Shown here piece after piece: positions 1-7,483 of a stretch of DNA of 64,000 nt. How positions within the stretch are numbered: the stretch's first letter is position 1; each line of letters begins with the position of its first letter. The position numbers were made by a program, and so were the translations under genes. Source of the stretch: Butyrivibrio fibrisolvens (GTDB lineage: Bacteria; Bacillota; Clostridia; Lachnospirales; Lachnospiraceae); NCBI RefSeq assembly GCF_037113525.1, contig NZ_CP146963.1, forward strand, positions 3,224,001 through 3,288,000. The letters are read 5' to 3'. The notes beneath the pieces were generated by a model. The model worked only from the letters and a program-made list of their open reading frames with translations, was not told where the DNA came from and made no database searches.

Positions 1-1490
1 CATCTTTAAAAGCCGCGAACTCGGAATATACCAGTATGACCTCGCTAATGACTACTACGACAAGAACCCTGACTGGTCAGGATCAGAAGCACCTGTCGAA
101 TATGTCGAGCCAAAGGATACTCGCAAGGAGAAGCTCATCCTTGATTTTGGAGATACCTTTCTTATTGACAGCTTCATACACAGCAATGGTCTGTCTGAGA
201 TCATAGATAATTGTGGTGTGCACAACAAAGATACACTGTATTCCATGATCTGCTATTACATACTTTCAAATACTGCCAACTGCCACGCGAAAACATGGTG
301 GGAAGGCAATTTCGCAAGGATGAGATATCCAATGGCCACACTTGAGAGCCAAAGAGTAAGTGAATTCCTTGCAGAACTTGGGTCTGAAACCTGTTACAGG
401 AGCTTCTTCAGAGCCTATGCTCCATATATATCAGATACTGTAGATGGAGATAATATCCTTATCGACAGTACCGGATTGCCAAACAATATACATTTCCCTT
501 TGACTGCTATTAGCAATCATAACGGTGACATAAACAACGAAGTAAGACTTATATATGTCACGCAGCAGTCTACAGGATTGCCGATATATTTCAGATACTG
601 CCCTGGCAATGTGATAGATGTATCAACACTTACAAGGACTATCCATGAACTAAAGAATCATGGTGTTAATACAAAGTTCTCAATTCTGGATGCCGGATAC
701 TATACAGCTGATAACATCAGGGATTTGTATCACAATGGTATTTCATTTGTGAGTCGTCTTCCGGAGAAGATGAATCTCTATAAAGACCTTGTTGCCGAAA
801 ACCTGGATTCTCTTGAAAGTAAGGAGAATCTTGTCAGGTATAACGGCAGATACATATATATCAAACGCGTTGAATGTAACGTGGTGGATGACTTTAAAGG
901 CTATGCTTATATTGGCCTTGATATCAGTCGCAAGGAAGATGAGGATAAGAAACTCTTCCAGAGAGCTGATGATCAGAAACTGACCAATGAAGAAGTATAT
1001 GACAAACTCAGGCATCATGGCCTGTTTGTAATTGTTTCAAGCAGACCGATGGCAACCGATAAGATACTTCCAACCTACTACACTCGCCAACAGATAGAGC
1101 AGATATTTGATATCGGCAAGAACTATGCTGATATGCTTCCGCTCAGAGTGCAGACCGAGGAAACATTTAGGGGCCATCTGTTGTTAACTTTTATTGCCTG
1201 CGTCATCCTCAAAATGATACAGGACAAACTAAAACCAACCAAGTATAATCCTATTTCAATGTTTATGAACCTCCGCAATCAGAAGTGCAAAGTATATGCT
1301 ACCGAGCTGCTGACAACAGAGGCAACAAAGATCATGAATGATTGCTACAAACTATTTAAGATCTCCTGCCCTGCAGAGGTGTCGTTGAAACGTGGTTAGA
1401 AAAGTTGGTCGGGAACTATAGATTATTTATCGATAATTATTCGTTATATCAAAAATATAATTATCACATCACGATAATTATAGAACAAAT
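1..1490 (+). mobile_element. IS4-family insertion sequence, right part; outer end not resolved
   Basis: The transposase frame defines the element. Downstream of its stop is an AT-rich stretch with a perfect inverted repeat (ATAATTATC and GATAATTAT separated by 7 bases, about 1457-1482) and a direct repeat CGATAATTAT at about 1430 and 1473. These could belong to the element's right end, but the left end is outside the window, so terminal repeats and target duplication cannot be matched. The end coordinate is approximate. Confidence 0.45.
2..1399 (+). CDS. IS4-type transposase, 5' truncated by the window edge
   Basis: DDE transposase that cuts and pastes its own insertion sequence. The frame is open from base 2 to the stop at 1397-1399, giving 465 visible residues, so the N-terminus lies outside the window; a GTG at 218 is internal. 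The catalytic acids are visible: an Asp in DSTGLPN (codon 464-466), an Asp in ILDAGYYTA, and the IS4-family signature Y-2-R-3-E-6-K in YTRQQIEQIFDIGK. The open frame without a frameshift suggests a potentially active or recently active copy. It is probably of the large IS1634-like group of the IS4 superfamily, but subgroup is inference. It sits directly upstream of a histidinol-phosphatase gene on the same strand. Confidence 0.9.
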   Translation: MFKSRELGIYQYDLANDYYDKNPDWSGSEAPVEYVEPKDTRKEKLILDFGDTFLIDSFIHSNGLSEIIDNCGVHNKDTLYSMICYYILSNTANCHAKTWWEGNFARMRYPMATLESQRVSEFLAELGSETCYRSFFRAYAPYISDTVDGDNILIDSTGLPNNIHFPLTAISNHNGDINNEVRLIYVTQQSTGLPIYFRYCPGNVIDVSTLTRTIHELKNHGVNTKFSILDAGYYTADNIRDLYHNGISFVSRLPEKMNLYKDLVAENLDSLESKENLVRYNGRYIYIKRVECNVVDDFKGYAYIGLDISRKEDEDKKLFQRADDQKLTNEEVYDKLRHHGLFVIVSSRPMATDKILPTYYTRQQIEQIFDIGKNYADMLPLRVQTEETFRGHLLLTFIACVILKMIQDKLKPTKYNPISMFMNLRNQKCKVYATELLTTEATKIMNDCYKLFKISCPAEVSLKRG

Positions 1491-1636
1491 CCGATGTTTT
1501 TTCCTAATATTTGTATGGATAAAAAAGCCACTAACACAGTCTCATCCAATATGCTATCATGAGGGCGTAGTCAATAGATTTTGCTTTGCACAGTTTATAA
1601 ACATAATAAGTAACAAGTCACAAAGAAAGGCAGACC

Positions 1637-2452
1637 ATGAACATTACCGCAGATTACCACATGCATTCAGAACATTCCGGAGACAGCACCGCGCCAATGC
1701 GCAATATGATAGAAAGCGCCATCCAAAGAGGCCTTACCGAGATCTGTTTTACAGAACATATGGATCTTGACTATCCCGATGGCCCGGACAATCCTGCAGG
1801 ACTCTTTGAAATAGACGCAGACGCCTATAGAAAGGACTTCCTAAAATGTAAGGAAGAATATGAAGGAAAGATATCTCTTCATTTTGGAATAGAGCTTGGC
1901 CTTCAGCCCCAGATCACCAGAGAAAATGCAGAATTTCTGAATAAATATCCGTTTGAGTTCGTAATTGGATCAAATCATCTGTGTCACCATGAAGATCCTT
2001 ACTACCCCTCTTTTTATGAAGGAAGATCTTATGATGATTCTGTAAGGGATTTTTTTGAATGTACTCTTGAAAATATTAAATGTTTCCACGATTTCGACGT
2101 TTTGGGACATCTTGACTATATTGTCAGATATATTCCGGGAACATATGATTATAACTTTCAAAAATTCTCCGATATAATTGATGAGATCCTGAAAAAATTG
2201 GTCTCAGAAAATAAAGGCCTCGATGTTAATACCAAATCATTTCAAAGCGGAATGAATGAGCCTAATCCTTGTAGCGGAATCCTTACAAGGTTCCATGAGC
2301 TGGGCGGGCGCATCATTACCTTTGGTTCAGATGCCCATAAGCCGGAGCACGTAGGTTATGACTTTGAAAGAGCAAGGCAGACCGCTTTGAATGCAGGTTT
2401 CAAGTCTTACTGTACTTTTAAGGACAGAAAACCCGTTTTTCACGATTTATAA
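1637..2452 (+). CDS. hisK: Histidinol-phosphatase, PHP type (HisK/HisJ family)
   Basis: Predicted cytoplasmic metal-dependent phosphatase converting L-histidinol phosphate to histidinol in histidine biosynthesis. The 271-residue length matches the PHP HisK family. The N-terminal metal motif DYHMHSEHSGDS, the TEHMD motif near residue 40, the Glu in GIELGLQ, the later His in GSNHLCHH and GHLDY, and the C-terminal GSDAHKPEHVG give the expected PHP metal ligands in order. The start is an ATG after an AAAGAAAGG-type ribosome site. No other his genes are near, so it is a stand-alone gene, which is common for this type. Other PHP phosphatases remain possible. Confidence 0.85.
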   Translation: MNITADYHMHSEHSGDSTAPMRNMIESAIQRGLTEICFTEHMDLDYPDGPDNPAGLFEIDADAYRKDFLKCKEEYEGKISLHFGIELGLQPQITRENAEFLNKYPFEFVIGSNHLCHHEDPYYPSFYEGRSYDDSVRDFFECTLENIKCFHDFDVLGHLDYIVRYIPGTYDYNFQKFSDIIDEILKKLVSENKGLDVNTKSFQSGMNEPNPCSGILTRFHELGGRIITFGSDAHKPEHVGYDFERARQTALNAGFKSYCTFKDRKPVFHDL

Positions 2453-2516
2453 TGGTGACCTTACTCCCGGTTTAATATCGGGGATGTAACGGATAGAGCT
2501 TTACCGGAGAATGCGT

Positions 2517-3533
2517 ATGATTTTTTTGCAGGGAAGAAAAAAAATCCATACTCCATTTATACTTATATTATCCCTGGCACTCCTTGCGGGGTGCTCTTCT
2601 TCCACGCCTTCTGTAACCGACGAGACGACCAGGTCGACTTCCATGACTGCCAATAATTCCGGCCCGTCCAGTACTGAAGGCGCTACTTTTACTATAGATA
2701 ACTCTGTAAAAGGAAGCCGCGACAATACTCCCAATGTTCTTGTTCCTGAAAAGTCAGGCGAAGAAGTCTATGAAAATGAAGTCGCCCAGATAGATGCCTC
2801 CAATTCTGATCAAGGCTACATCTATGCCAAGTACACAGGCGAAATCCCAAAAATAAAACTTCAGATCACAGGTCCTGACCAGATCACCTATACCTATAAC
2901 CTGTCTTCAAACGGTCTTGACGAGGTTTTCCCTTTGTCTGCAGGCGATGGTTCTTATCTTATCAATATCTATGAAAATATATCCGGAAATCAGTACTCCC
3001 TGGGCCTTACTGCTACGATAGAAGCCACTTTGGAAAATGAATTCTATCCCTATCTGTATCCTAACCAGTATGTATGGTTCACTGCTGATATGGAAGCGAT
3101 CGCCATGGGGAGCGAACTTGCATATAATGCCAATTCTGATCTTGAAGTAGTTACCAATGTTTATAATTTCATGATCCATAACATATCCTACGACTATGAG
3201 GAAGCTGAAACCGTGCAGAGCGGCTATCTTCCTGATATAGATGAAGTTCTTTCCACAAGGAAAGGTATATGTCTTGATTATGCATGTCTTATGTCAGCAA
3301 TGCTGCGTTCGCAGAACATACCGACCCATGTGGAGATAGGCTATGCCGGAACTGAATACCATGCCTGGATCAGCTGCTATCTCGATGAGAAAGGCTGGGT
3401 CAACGGTATAGTCCAGTTTGACGGAACCTCCTGGCAGCTAATGGATCCGACCTTCGGTTCAACCACAGCCGAAGATGTACTAAGGTCCTACATAGTCCAG
3501 GATGACAGCTACATAGTGAAGTATATCTATTGA
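2517..3533 (+). CDS. Lipoprotein with transglutaminase-like domain
   Basis: Predicted cell-surface lipoprotein. An N-terminal hydrophobic signal ends in the lipobox LLAGC, followed by a Ser/Thr-rich linker. The C-terminal third carries a transglutaminase-like fold: Cys in GICLDYACLMSAMLR, His in YHAWISC and Asp in LMDPTFG form the expected Cys-His-Asp triad, so it may be a cysteine protease or cross-linking enzyme acting on wall or surface proteins. The middle region has an Ig-like, Tyr/Asn-rich character. ATG 2511 is only about 2 bases from the GGAG ribosome site, while the in-frame ATG at 2517 has normal spacing, so 2517 is preferred. It heads the same-strand run into the pseudopilus-like genes. 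Substrate is unknown. Confidence 0.75.
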   Translation: MIFLQGRKKIHTPFILILSLALLAGCSSSTPSVTDETTRSTSMTANNSGPSSTEGATFTIDNSVKGSRDNTPNVLVPEKSGEEVYENEVAQIDASNSDQGYIYAKYTGEIPKIKLQITGPDQITYTYNLSSNGLDEVFPLSAGDGSYLINIYENISGNQYSLGLTATIEATLENEFYPYLYPNQYVWFTADMEAIAMGSELAYNANSDLEVVTNVYNFMIHNISYDYEEAETVQSGYLPDIDEVLSTRKGICLDYACLMSAMLRSQNIPTHVEIGYAGTEYHAWISCYLDEKGWVNGIVQFDGTSWQLMDPTFGSTTAEDVLRSYIVQDDSYIVKYIY

Positions 3534-3597
3534 ATCTGTTTATTATAACTACTATAAACAAGGCCAGTATAACGGCATCAAGAAAGAAGGGCTCAAT

Positions 3598-4662
3598 TTG
3601 AAAAAAGCATCTAAAGCTCCAAAAGCAAAAGCTCTTAGCAATCAGGAAACCGCAAGCTTCTGCGGTCAGTATGCCATGCTCCTAAAAAGCGGAATCGCGC
3701 CTTTGGAGGCTGCAGGAATACTCCTGTCAGATACAACTGATCCAAACGGTAAGGAGCTTCTTTCCAATCTGTTCCATATACTTGGGACGGGCGAAAAGTT
3801 CCATGTGGCAATATCCATGTGCAATGTTTTCCCGCCTTATGTAATATCCATGATCAAGATAGGTGAGGAATCCGGTAACCTGGATAGTGTTCTTGAATCT
3901 TTAGAGAACTTCTACGAGCATGAAGAAAGCCTGTCTGACAGTTTCAGAAATGCGCTCATGTATCCTATGGTCATGATCATAATGATCCTTATGATAGTCA
4001 TAGTCCTTATCACCAAGGTCATGCCTATCTTCAGTCAGGTATTTGCCCAGCTTGGAACGGCAATGAGCGGATTGTCACAGACGCTCCTAAGCCTTGGTAG
4101 CGTTCTAAACCGCTGGTCACTTGTTCTTATCCTGATACTTGTAGCTCTTGGCAGCTTTATGATCTTCACGACCCAGACCAGAAAAGGCTTTTCATGTCTC
4201 CAAAAGATATCAAAGCACATCGGCCCTCTTAACGAGCTCTTTTATGATATCGGCGTAAGCCGCTTTGCAAATGGTATTGCACTTGCTATATCAAGCGGTA
4301 TGGATACGTATACCAGTTTGAATCTTTTAAAATCAATAGTAGAGAACGAAAGCATAGCCCAAAAAATAGATGTATGCCAGCAGAGGATCATTCAGGGTGA
4401 CAGCTTCCCTGAAGCTTTAAAGAACGCACAGATCTTTTCCAATGTATATTCCAGAATGGTCATGGTAGGTTTTAAGTCCGGCTCCATGGAGAAAGTCCTC
4501 CAGCAGATCGCTATCAGATACGAAGAGAAGACCAACAAGAAGATCAGCCTTGTTTTATCAACACTCGAACCAACGCTTGTTATCATCCTTTCGCTTATAG
4601 TAGGACTTATACTCCTGTCGGTTATTCTTCCTCTTATGGGGATCATGAGTTCCATCGGTTAA
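3598..4662 (+). CDS. Type II secretion/type IV pilus inner-membrane platform protein, GspF/PilC/ComGB-like
   Basis: A polytopic membrane protein that would anchor pseudopilus assembly. It shows the two tandem T2SSF domains of the family: the first around residues 15-140 with FCGQYAMLLKSGIAPLEAA and GEESGNLDSVLE, the second around 215-340 with FANGIALAISSGMDTYTSL and GFKSGSMEKVLQQ. Hydrophobic segments follow each domain (about 120-145, 170-195 and 320-350). The TTG start at 3598 follows an AAGAAGG ribosome site. The family normally works with a GspE-type ATPase, a major pilin and a prepilin peptidase, none of which is in this window, so it depends on partners elsewhere or the cluster is reduced. 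Confidence 0.85.
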   Translation: MKKASKAPKAKALSNQETASFCGQYAMLLKSGIAPLEAAGILLSDTTDPNGKELLSNLFHILGTGEKFHVAISMCNVFPPYVISMIKIGEESGNLDSVLESLENFYEHEESLSDSFRNALMYPMVMIIMILMIVIVLITKVMPIFSQVFAQLGTAMSGLSQTLLSLGSVLNRWSLVLILILVALGSFMIFTTQTRKGFSCLQKISKHIGPLNELFYDIGVSRFANGIALAISSGMDTYTSLNLLKSIVENESIAQKIDVCQQRIIQGDSFPEALKNAQIFSNVYSRMVMVGFKSGSMEKVLQQIAIRYEEKTNKKISLVLSTLEPTLVIILSLIVGLILLSVILPLMGIMSSIG

Positions 4663-4674
4663 TGAAGGTGTTGT

Positions 4675-5028
4675 ATGGCTAACAGATTCGAAAAGACAAG
4701 TTTTAATCCAAAATTCAGATCAGGACTAAACTACTTTATTCTCTGCGCTCTTCTTATAGGTTTATTCCTGTTTGGAGTTAACAGTTTTGCAAAACAGACC
4801 ATCTCCTATCAGGAGGATACTCTCATACTTGCCCTTCAGAAAGACATAGCCCAGTGTTATGCGATCGAAGGTTTTTTTCCACCTGATCTTGACTATCTGA
4901 AGGACCATTACGGTCTGGTATACGATACAAGTATCTTTACAGTTGATTACACCGCTTTTGGATCCAACATGTATCCTGATGTGACCATTCTTAACAAGGC
5001 CAAAAAGACCGCTGTAACGATACGCTAA
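4675..5028 (+). CDS. Small single-TM pseudopilin-like protein
   Basis: A 117-residue protein with a basic N-terminus, one membrane helix (about 22-40) and an extracellular part containing a pattern like that of pseudopilin-type proteins: IEGFFPPDLDYLKDHYGL followed by VDYTAFGSNMYPDV. No prepilin cleavage motif (G followed by F-T-L-I-E) is visible. It starts 12 bases after the platform gene with a GAAGGTG ribosome site, so it is in the same operon. I infer a structural role in a pseudopilus or in substrate capture. The exact family is not recognised. Confidence 0.6.
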   Translation: MANRFEKTSFNPKFRSGLNYFILCALLIGLFLFGVNSFAKQTISYQEDTLILALQKDIAQCYAIEGFFPPDLDYLKDHYGLVYDTSIFTVDYTAFGSNMYPDVTILNKAKKTAVTIR

Positions 5029-5047
5029 GTTTTGAAAGGAACCACCT

Positions 5048-5536
5048 ATGAATCCTGATAACGACCGCAGACATCTGATAGATGTATTTTTCATAATATC
5101 CCTGCTATTCGGGTTCGTTTTCTGCGCAGTGCTTATCATTGCGCTTGGAGCGAGCATTTATCAGCGCGGCGTTGACAGCAGTACCAGTAATTTTGACAAA
5201 AGAACTGCTTCCACCTATATAGTTCAGAAGCTCAGGCAATGCGATGAATACGGTGCTATCTCAACAGGCGAGATCGATGATATCCCCGCACTTACGATCA
5301 CCAAGACCGTAAACGGCACTTCCTATACCATTTATATGTACGTTTACAACGGTTATCTCATGGAATTATTTGCAAGGACTGATACCGATATCTCACCCCA
5401 GTCAGGGCAGCGTATCATTGAGATGCAGAGCATGGATGTTAAGATATCAAGCTCCAATCTGATATCCGTACTTGTTACAGACGTTGAAGGCCAGCAGATA
5501 GAAGTTTTAGTATCTCCGCAAAGCACAGGAAAATGA
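5048..5536 (+). CDS. DUF4860-like single-TM protein of the pseudopilus operon
   Basis: A 162-residue protein with a short cytoplasmic tail containing RRHLIDVFFIISLLFGF, one N-terminal membrane helix (about 12-38) and a beta-rich extracellular domain. The layout resembles DUF4860 proteins that accompany type II secretion-like genes in Firmicutes; that family assignment is from memory of pattern, not a search. A good AAAGGAACC ribosome site precedes the ATG. Its stop overlaps the next gene's start (ATGA), which indicates translational coupling and a shared complex. Confidence 0.6.
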   Translation: MNPDNDRRHLIDVFFIISLLFGFVFCAVLIIALGASIYQRGVDSSTSNFDKRTASTYIVQKLRQCDEYGAISTGEIDDIPALTITKTVNGTSYTIYMYVYNGYLMELFARTDTDISPQSGQRIIEMQSMDVKISSSNLISVLVTDVEGQQIEVLVSPQSTGK

Positions 5537-6147
5537 GGTTCAGGATGAGTTCGAAGGATAATTCTTTCCGCTACCAAAGTCAAACATCCTTATTTCTTGT
5601 AGAAGTTATTATTGCAGTATTCTTCTTTGCAATAACAGCTGTGGTTTGCATACGCATTTTTGTAAAAGCCCATACCATCACAGACAGATCCCGAGAGATG
5701 ACCCAGAGCTACATCGAAGCTGACAACATGGCCCAGGTATTCATGAACTACGGGGGCAATATCGATGGTATATTATCTAAATATTCAGAATATGCGTTGA
5801 CTTTATCTCAGGAAGGGAACTATACAGGAGTCATACTCATTTGTTTTGACAAGGATTTTAACCCCATCTCTCATCCTACTGATAATATAGACGAAACCAT
5901 AAGCAGCACTGCTTACGAACTTATACTGACGCAGACTCTTGTTGATGCAGCTGACCTTTACAGCGACTGTTCACCTGCCACCAGGATAGGTTTTGCCTGT
6001 GATGCAACAATATTTGTTTTTGATACAGAGCTTTCCGATTTCCTTATTACGGATACTCATTTCGACGATCTGGACCAGTTTAAGGATAATACGATACTTA
6101 CCCTTCCTCTGGACCTTTACCTTGGCGACATTGATACTGAAGCTTGA
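5533..6147 (+). CDS. Pseudopilin-like membrane protein
   Basis: A 204-residue protein whose helix SLFLVEVIIAVFFFAIT resembles a type IV prepilin N-terminal helix, with a Glu at the position equivalent to +5. The consensus Gly before the cleavage point is replaced by Thr/Ser, so processing by a standard prepilin peptidase is doubtful. The rest is a probable extracellular globular domain without a known motif. The start overlaps the upstream stop by 4 bases. It is likely a minor pseudopilin in the operon that begins with the GspF-like gene. Confidence 0.6.
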   Translation: MRFRMSSKDNSFRYQSQTSLFLVEVIIAVFFFAITAVVCIRIFVKAHTITDRSREMTQSYIEADNMAQVFMNYGGNIDGILSKYSEYALTLSQEGNYTGVILICFDKDFNPISHPTDNIDETISSTAYELILTQTLVDAADLYSDCSPATRIGFACDATIFVFDTELSDFLITDTHFDDLDQFKDNTILTLPLDLYLGDIDTEA

Positions 6148-6161
6148 TAGGAGACGTTTTA

Positions 6162-6656
6162 ATGAACAAAAACATACACATTGGTCTTCCAATAGGAACA
6201 GCTTCAATACTTCTCATATTTCTGACACTGAGCCTTACCTCTTTTGCCGTATTGTCTCTTGAAACCTCGGTTGCGGATATGAACCTGACTACAAAGTCAG
6301 CTGATTATACGCAGGATTATTATGCTGCCGTTCACATGGCAGAAGGCTTCCTTGCAGAAAAAGATGCTGAGCTTAGCGATATCTATAAAGCTTCTTCCAG
6401 CGAAAGCGAATATATGGAAAAAGCTGGTGCTCAGTCTTTTTCAGATGACTTTGCCATTAACGAAATGCAGTACCTCCACGTGGAGGTTACTTTGGTATAC
6501 CCTTCTATTGAAGATATAAACAGCCATAAAAAAAGCTCCGCTGCTATGAGCGAAGCTTCTTTTAAACCATCTTGTTATTTCTATATTTCTTCATTTACGA
6601 TCATGACTCATGAAGAACTTCTGAATTACAAGGATGCTGAGGTTCCGGTTTATTAA
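6162..6656 (+). CDS. Pseudopilin-operon membrane protein, unknown family
   Basis: A 164-residue protein with one N-terminal membrane helix (about residues 8-32), then a probable coiled or helical stretch (YAAVHMAEGFLAEKDAELSD) and a small C-terminal domain. ATG 6162 is preceded by AGGAG at good spacing; the in-frame TTG at 6144 lacks this, so 6162 is chosen. It ends the five-gene platform/pseudopilin set. Its last four bases overlap the stop of the convergent hypothetical gene. It is probably another minor pseudopilin-type component, by position rather than by motif. Confidence 0.55.
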   Translation: MNKNIHIGLPIGTASILLIFLTLSLTSFAVLSLETSVADMNLTTKSADYTQDYYAAVHMAEGFLAEKDAELSDIYKASSSESEYMEKAGAQSFSDDFAINEMQYLHVEVTLVYPSIEDINSHKKSSAAMSEASFKPSCYFYISSFTIMTHEELLNYKDAEVPVY

Positions 6657-7420
6657 AGGTCCCTTCTTTTAAGGCGGCCTGTTTCTGTTGACATCATTCT
6701 GTCCTTGTCATCAACCATGCCTCTGGCCTTATCAGATTCTGCAATAACGATGTCATTGACAGCTTTACCTCTTCCGGTCCTTCCCATCCTGTCAAATTCC
6801 GAATAATTGCCGGATTCTTTTTCATGTATCTTTGCAATTCTGTTTTCAAGATATCTGAACAGCTCTGCATAGATTGCTTTGGGTATCTGGAAGGTCATAT
6901 TTTCATTTCTTCCAAATACAAACTTCAGATTTCCGAAGCTTTTGACAACTTCATGCACATCGATGTAATGAAGTCTTGCATTCTCGCCCTGTCCTGTAAC
7001 TCTGAAGCTGAAATGATCATCATAGATATACAGCACGCCTTCTGTAAATCCCATACTTGAAGGGATCGTATAGACGGGGCTGTCATCTTTTTTGCGTTGG
7101 GACTCACGATCAGTCTCTGATACATCCGCGAACTGCTGGGTACGCTCAGCTATAAAGCTGAAAAAGTACTCAGCCAGATCTTTGCTTTCAAACTTCAGTG
7201 GAATATGGTGTATGTCATAAAAGCCGTCTTCACTGGCGCCTTTACTGGTGATCAGCAGTTCTTTCATATACCTCTTACACGAAGCGATATTGCCGTATTT
7301 GATCTCAATAGGCTTCTCGCCAACAGGCAAAAAACGGATAAATCCTTCATATAACTCAACCACCGTTTTACCATCATGCCAATATGCAAGCTCACTACGA
7401 ATCAATCTGCTATCGTCCAT
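6653..7420 (-). CDS. Hypothetical cytoplasmic protein with two repeated beta-rich segments
   Basis: A 255-residue protein with no signal or membrane helix. Two halves look related: residues about 1-90 (VELYEGFIRFLPVGEK, KYGNIASCKRY, LKFESKDLAEYFFSFI) and about 105-195 (GVLYIYDDHFSFRVTG, HYIDVHEVVKSFGNLKFVFG, PKAIYAELFRYLE). Each reads like a PH/GRAM-type beta barrel capped by a helix, which is inference. The tail is charged and probably disordered. A GGAGG ribosome site fixes the start. It lies downstream of the ABC exporter genes on the same strand, possibly cotranscribed. Function is unknown. Confidence 0.6.
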   Translation of the reverse strand: MDDSRLIRSELAYWHDGKTVVELYEGFIRFLPVGEKPIEIKYGNIASCKRYMKELLITSKGASEDGFYDIHHIPLKFESKDLAEYFFSFIAERTQQFADVSETDRESQRKKDDSPVYTIPSSMGFTEGVLYIYDDHFSFRVTGQGENARLHYIDVHEVVKSFGNLKFVFGRNENMTFQIPKAIYAELFRYLENRIAKIHEKESGNYSEFDRMGRTGRGKAVNDIVIAESDKARGMVDDKDRMMSTETGRLKRRDL

Positions 7421-7483
7421 AAAGCCTCCATCATCTTCAATCCATTGTATCTGAGTGACCGGATCCGGAATCCGTGAATCTTA

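Noticed and set aside
743..1018. Open frame on the minus strand inside the transposase gene.
   Set aside because: It lacks a ribosome site and lies fully opposite a gene with clear catalytic motifs.
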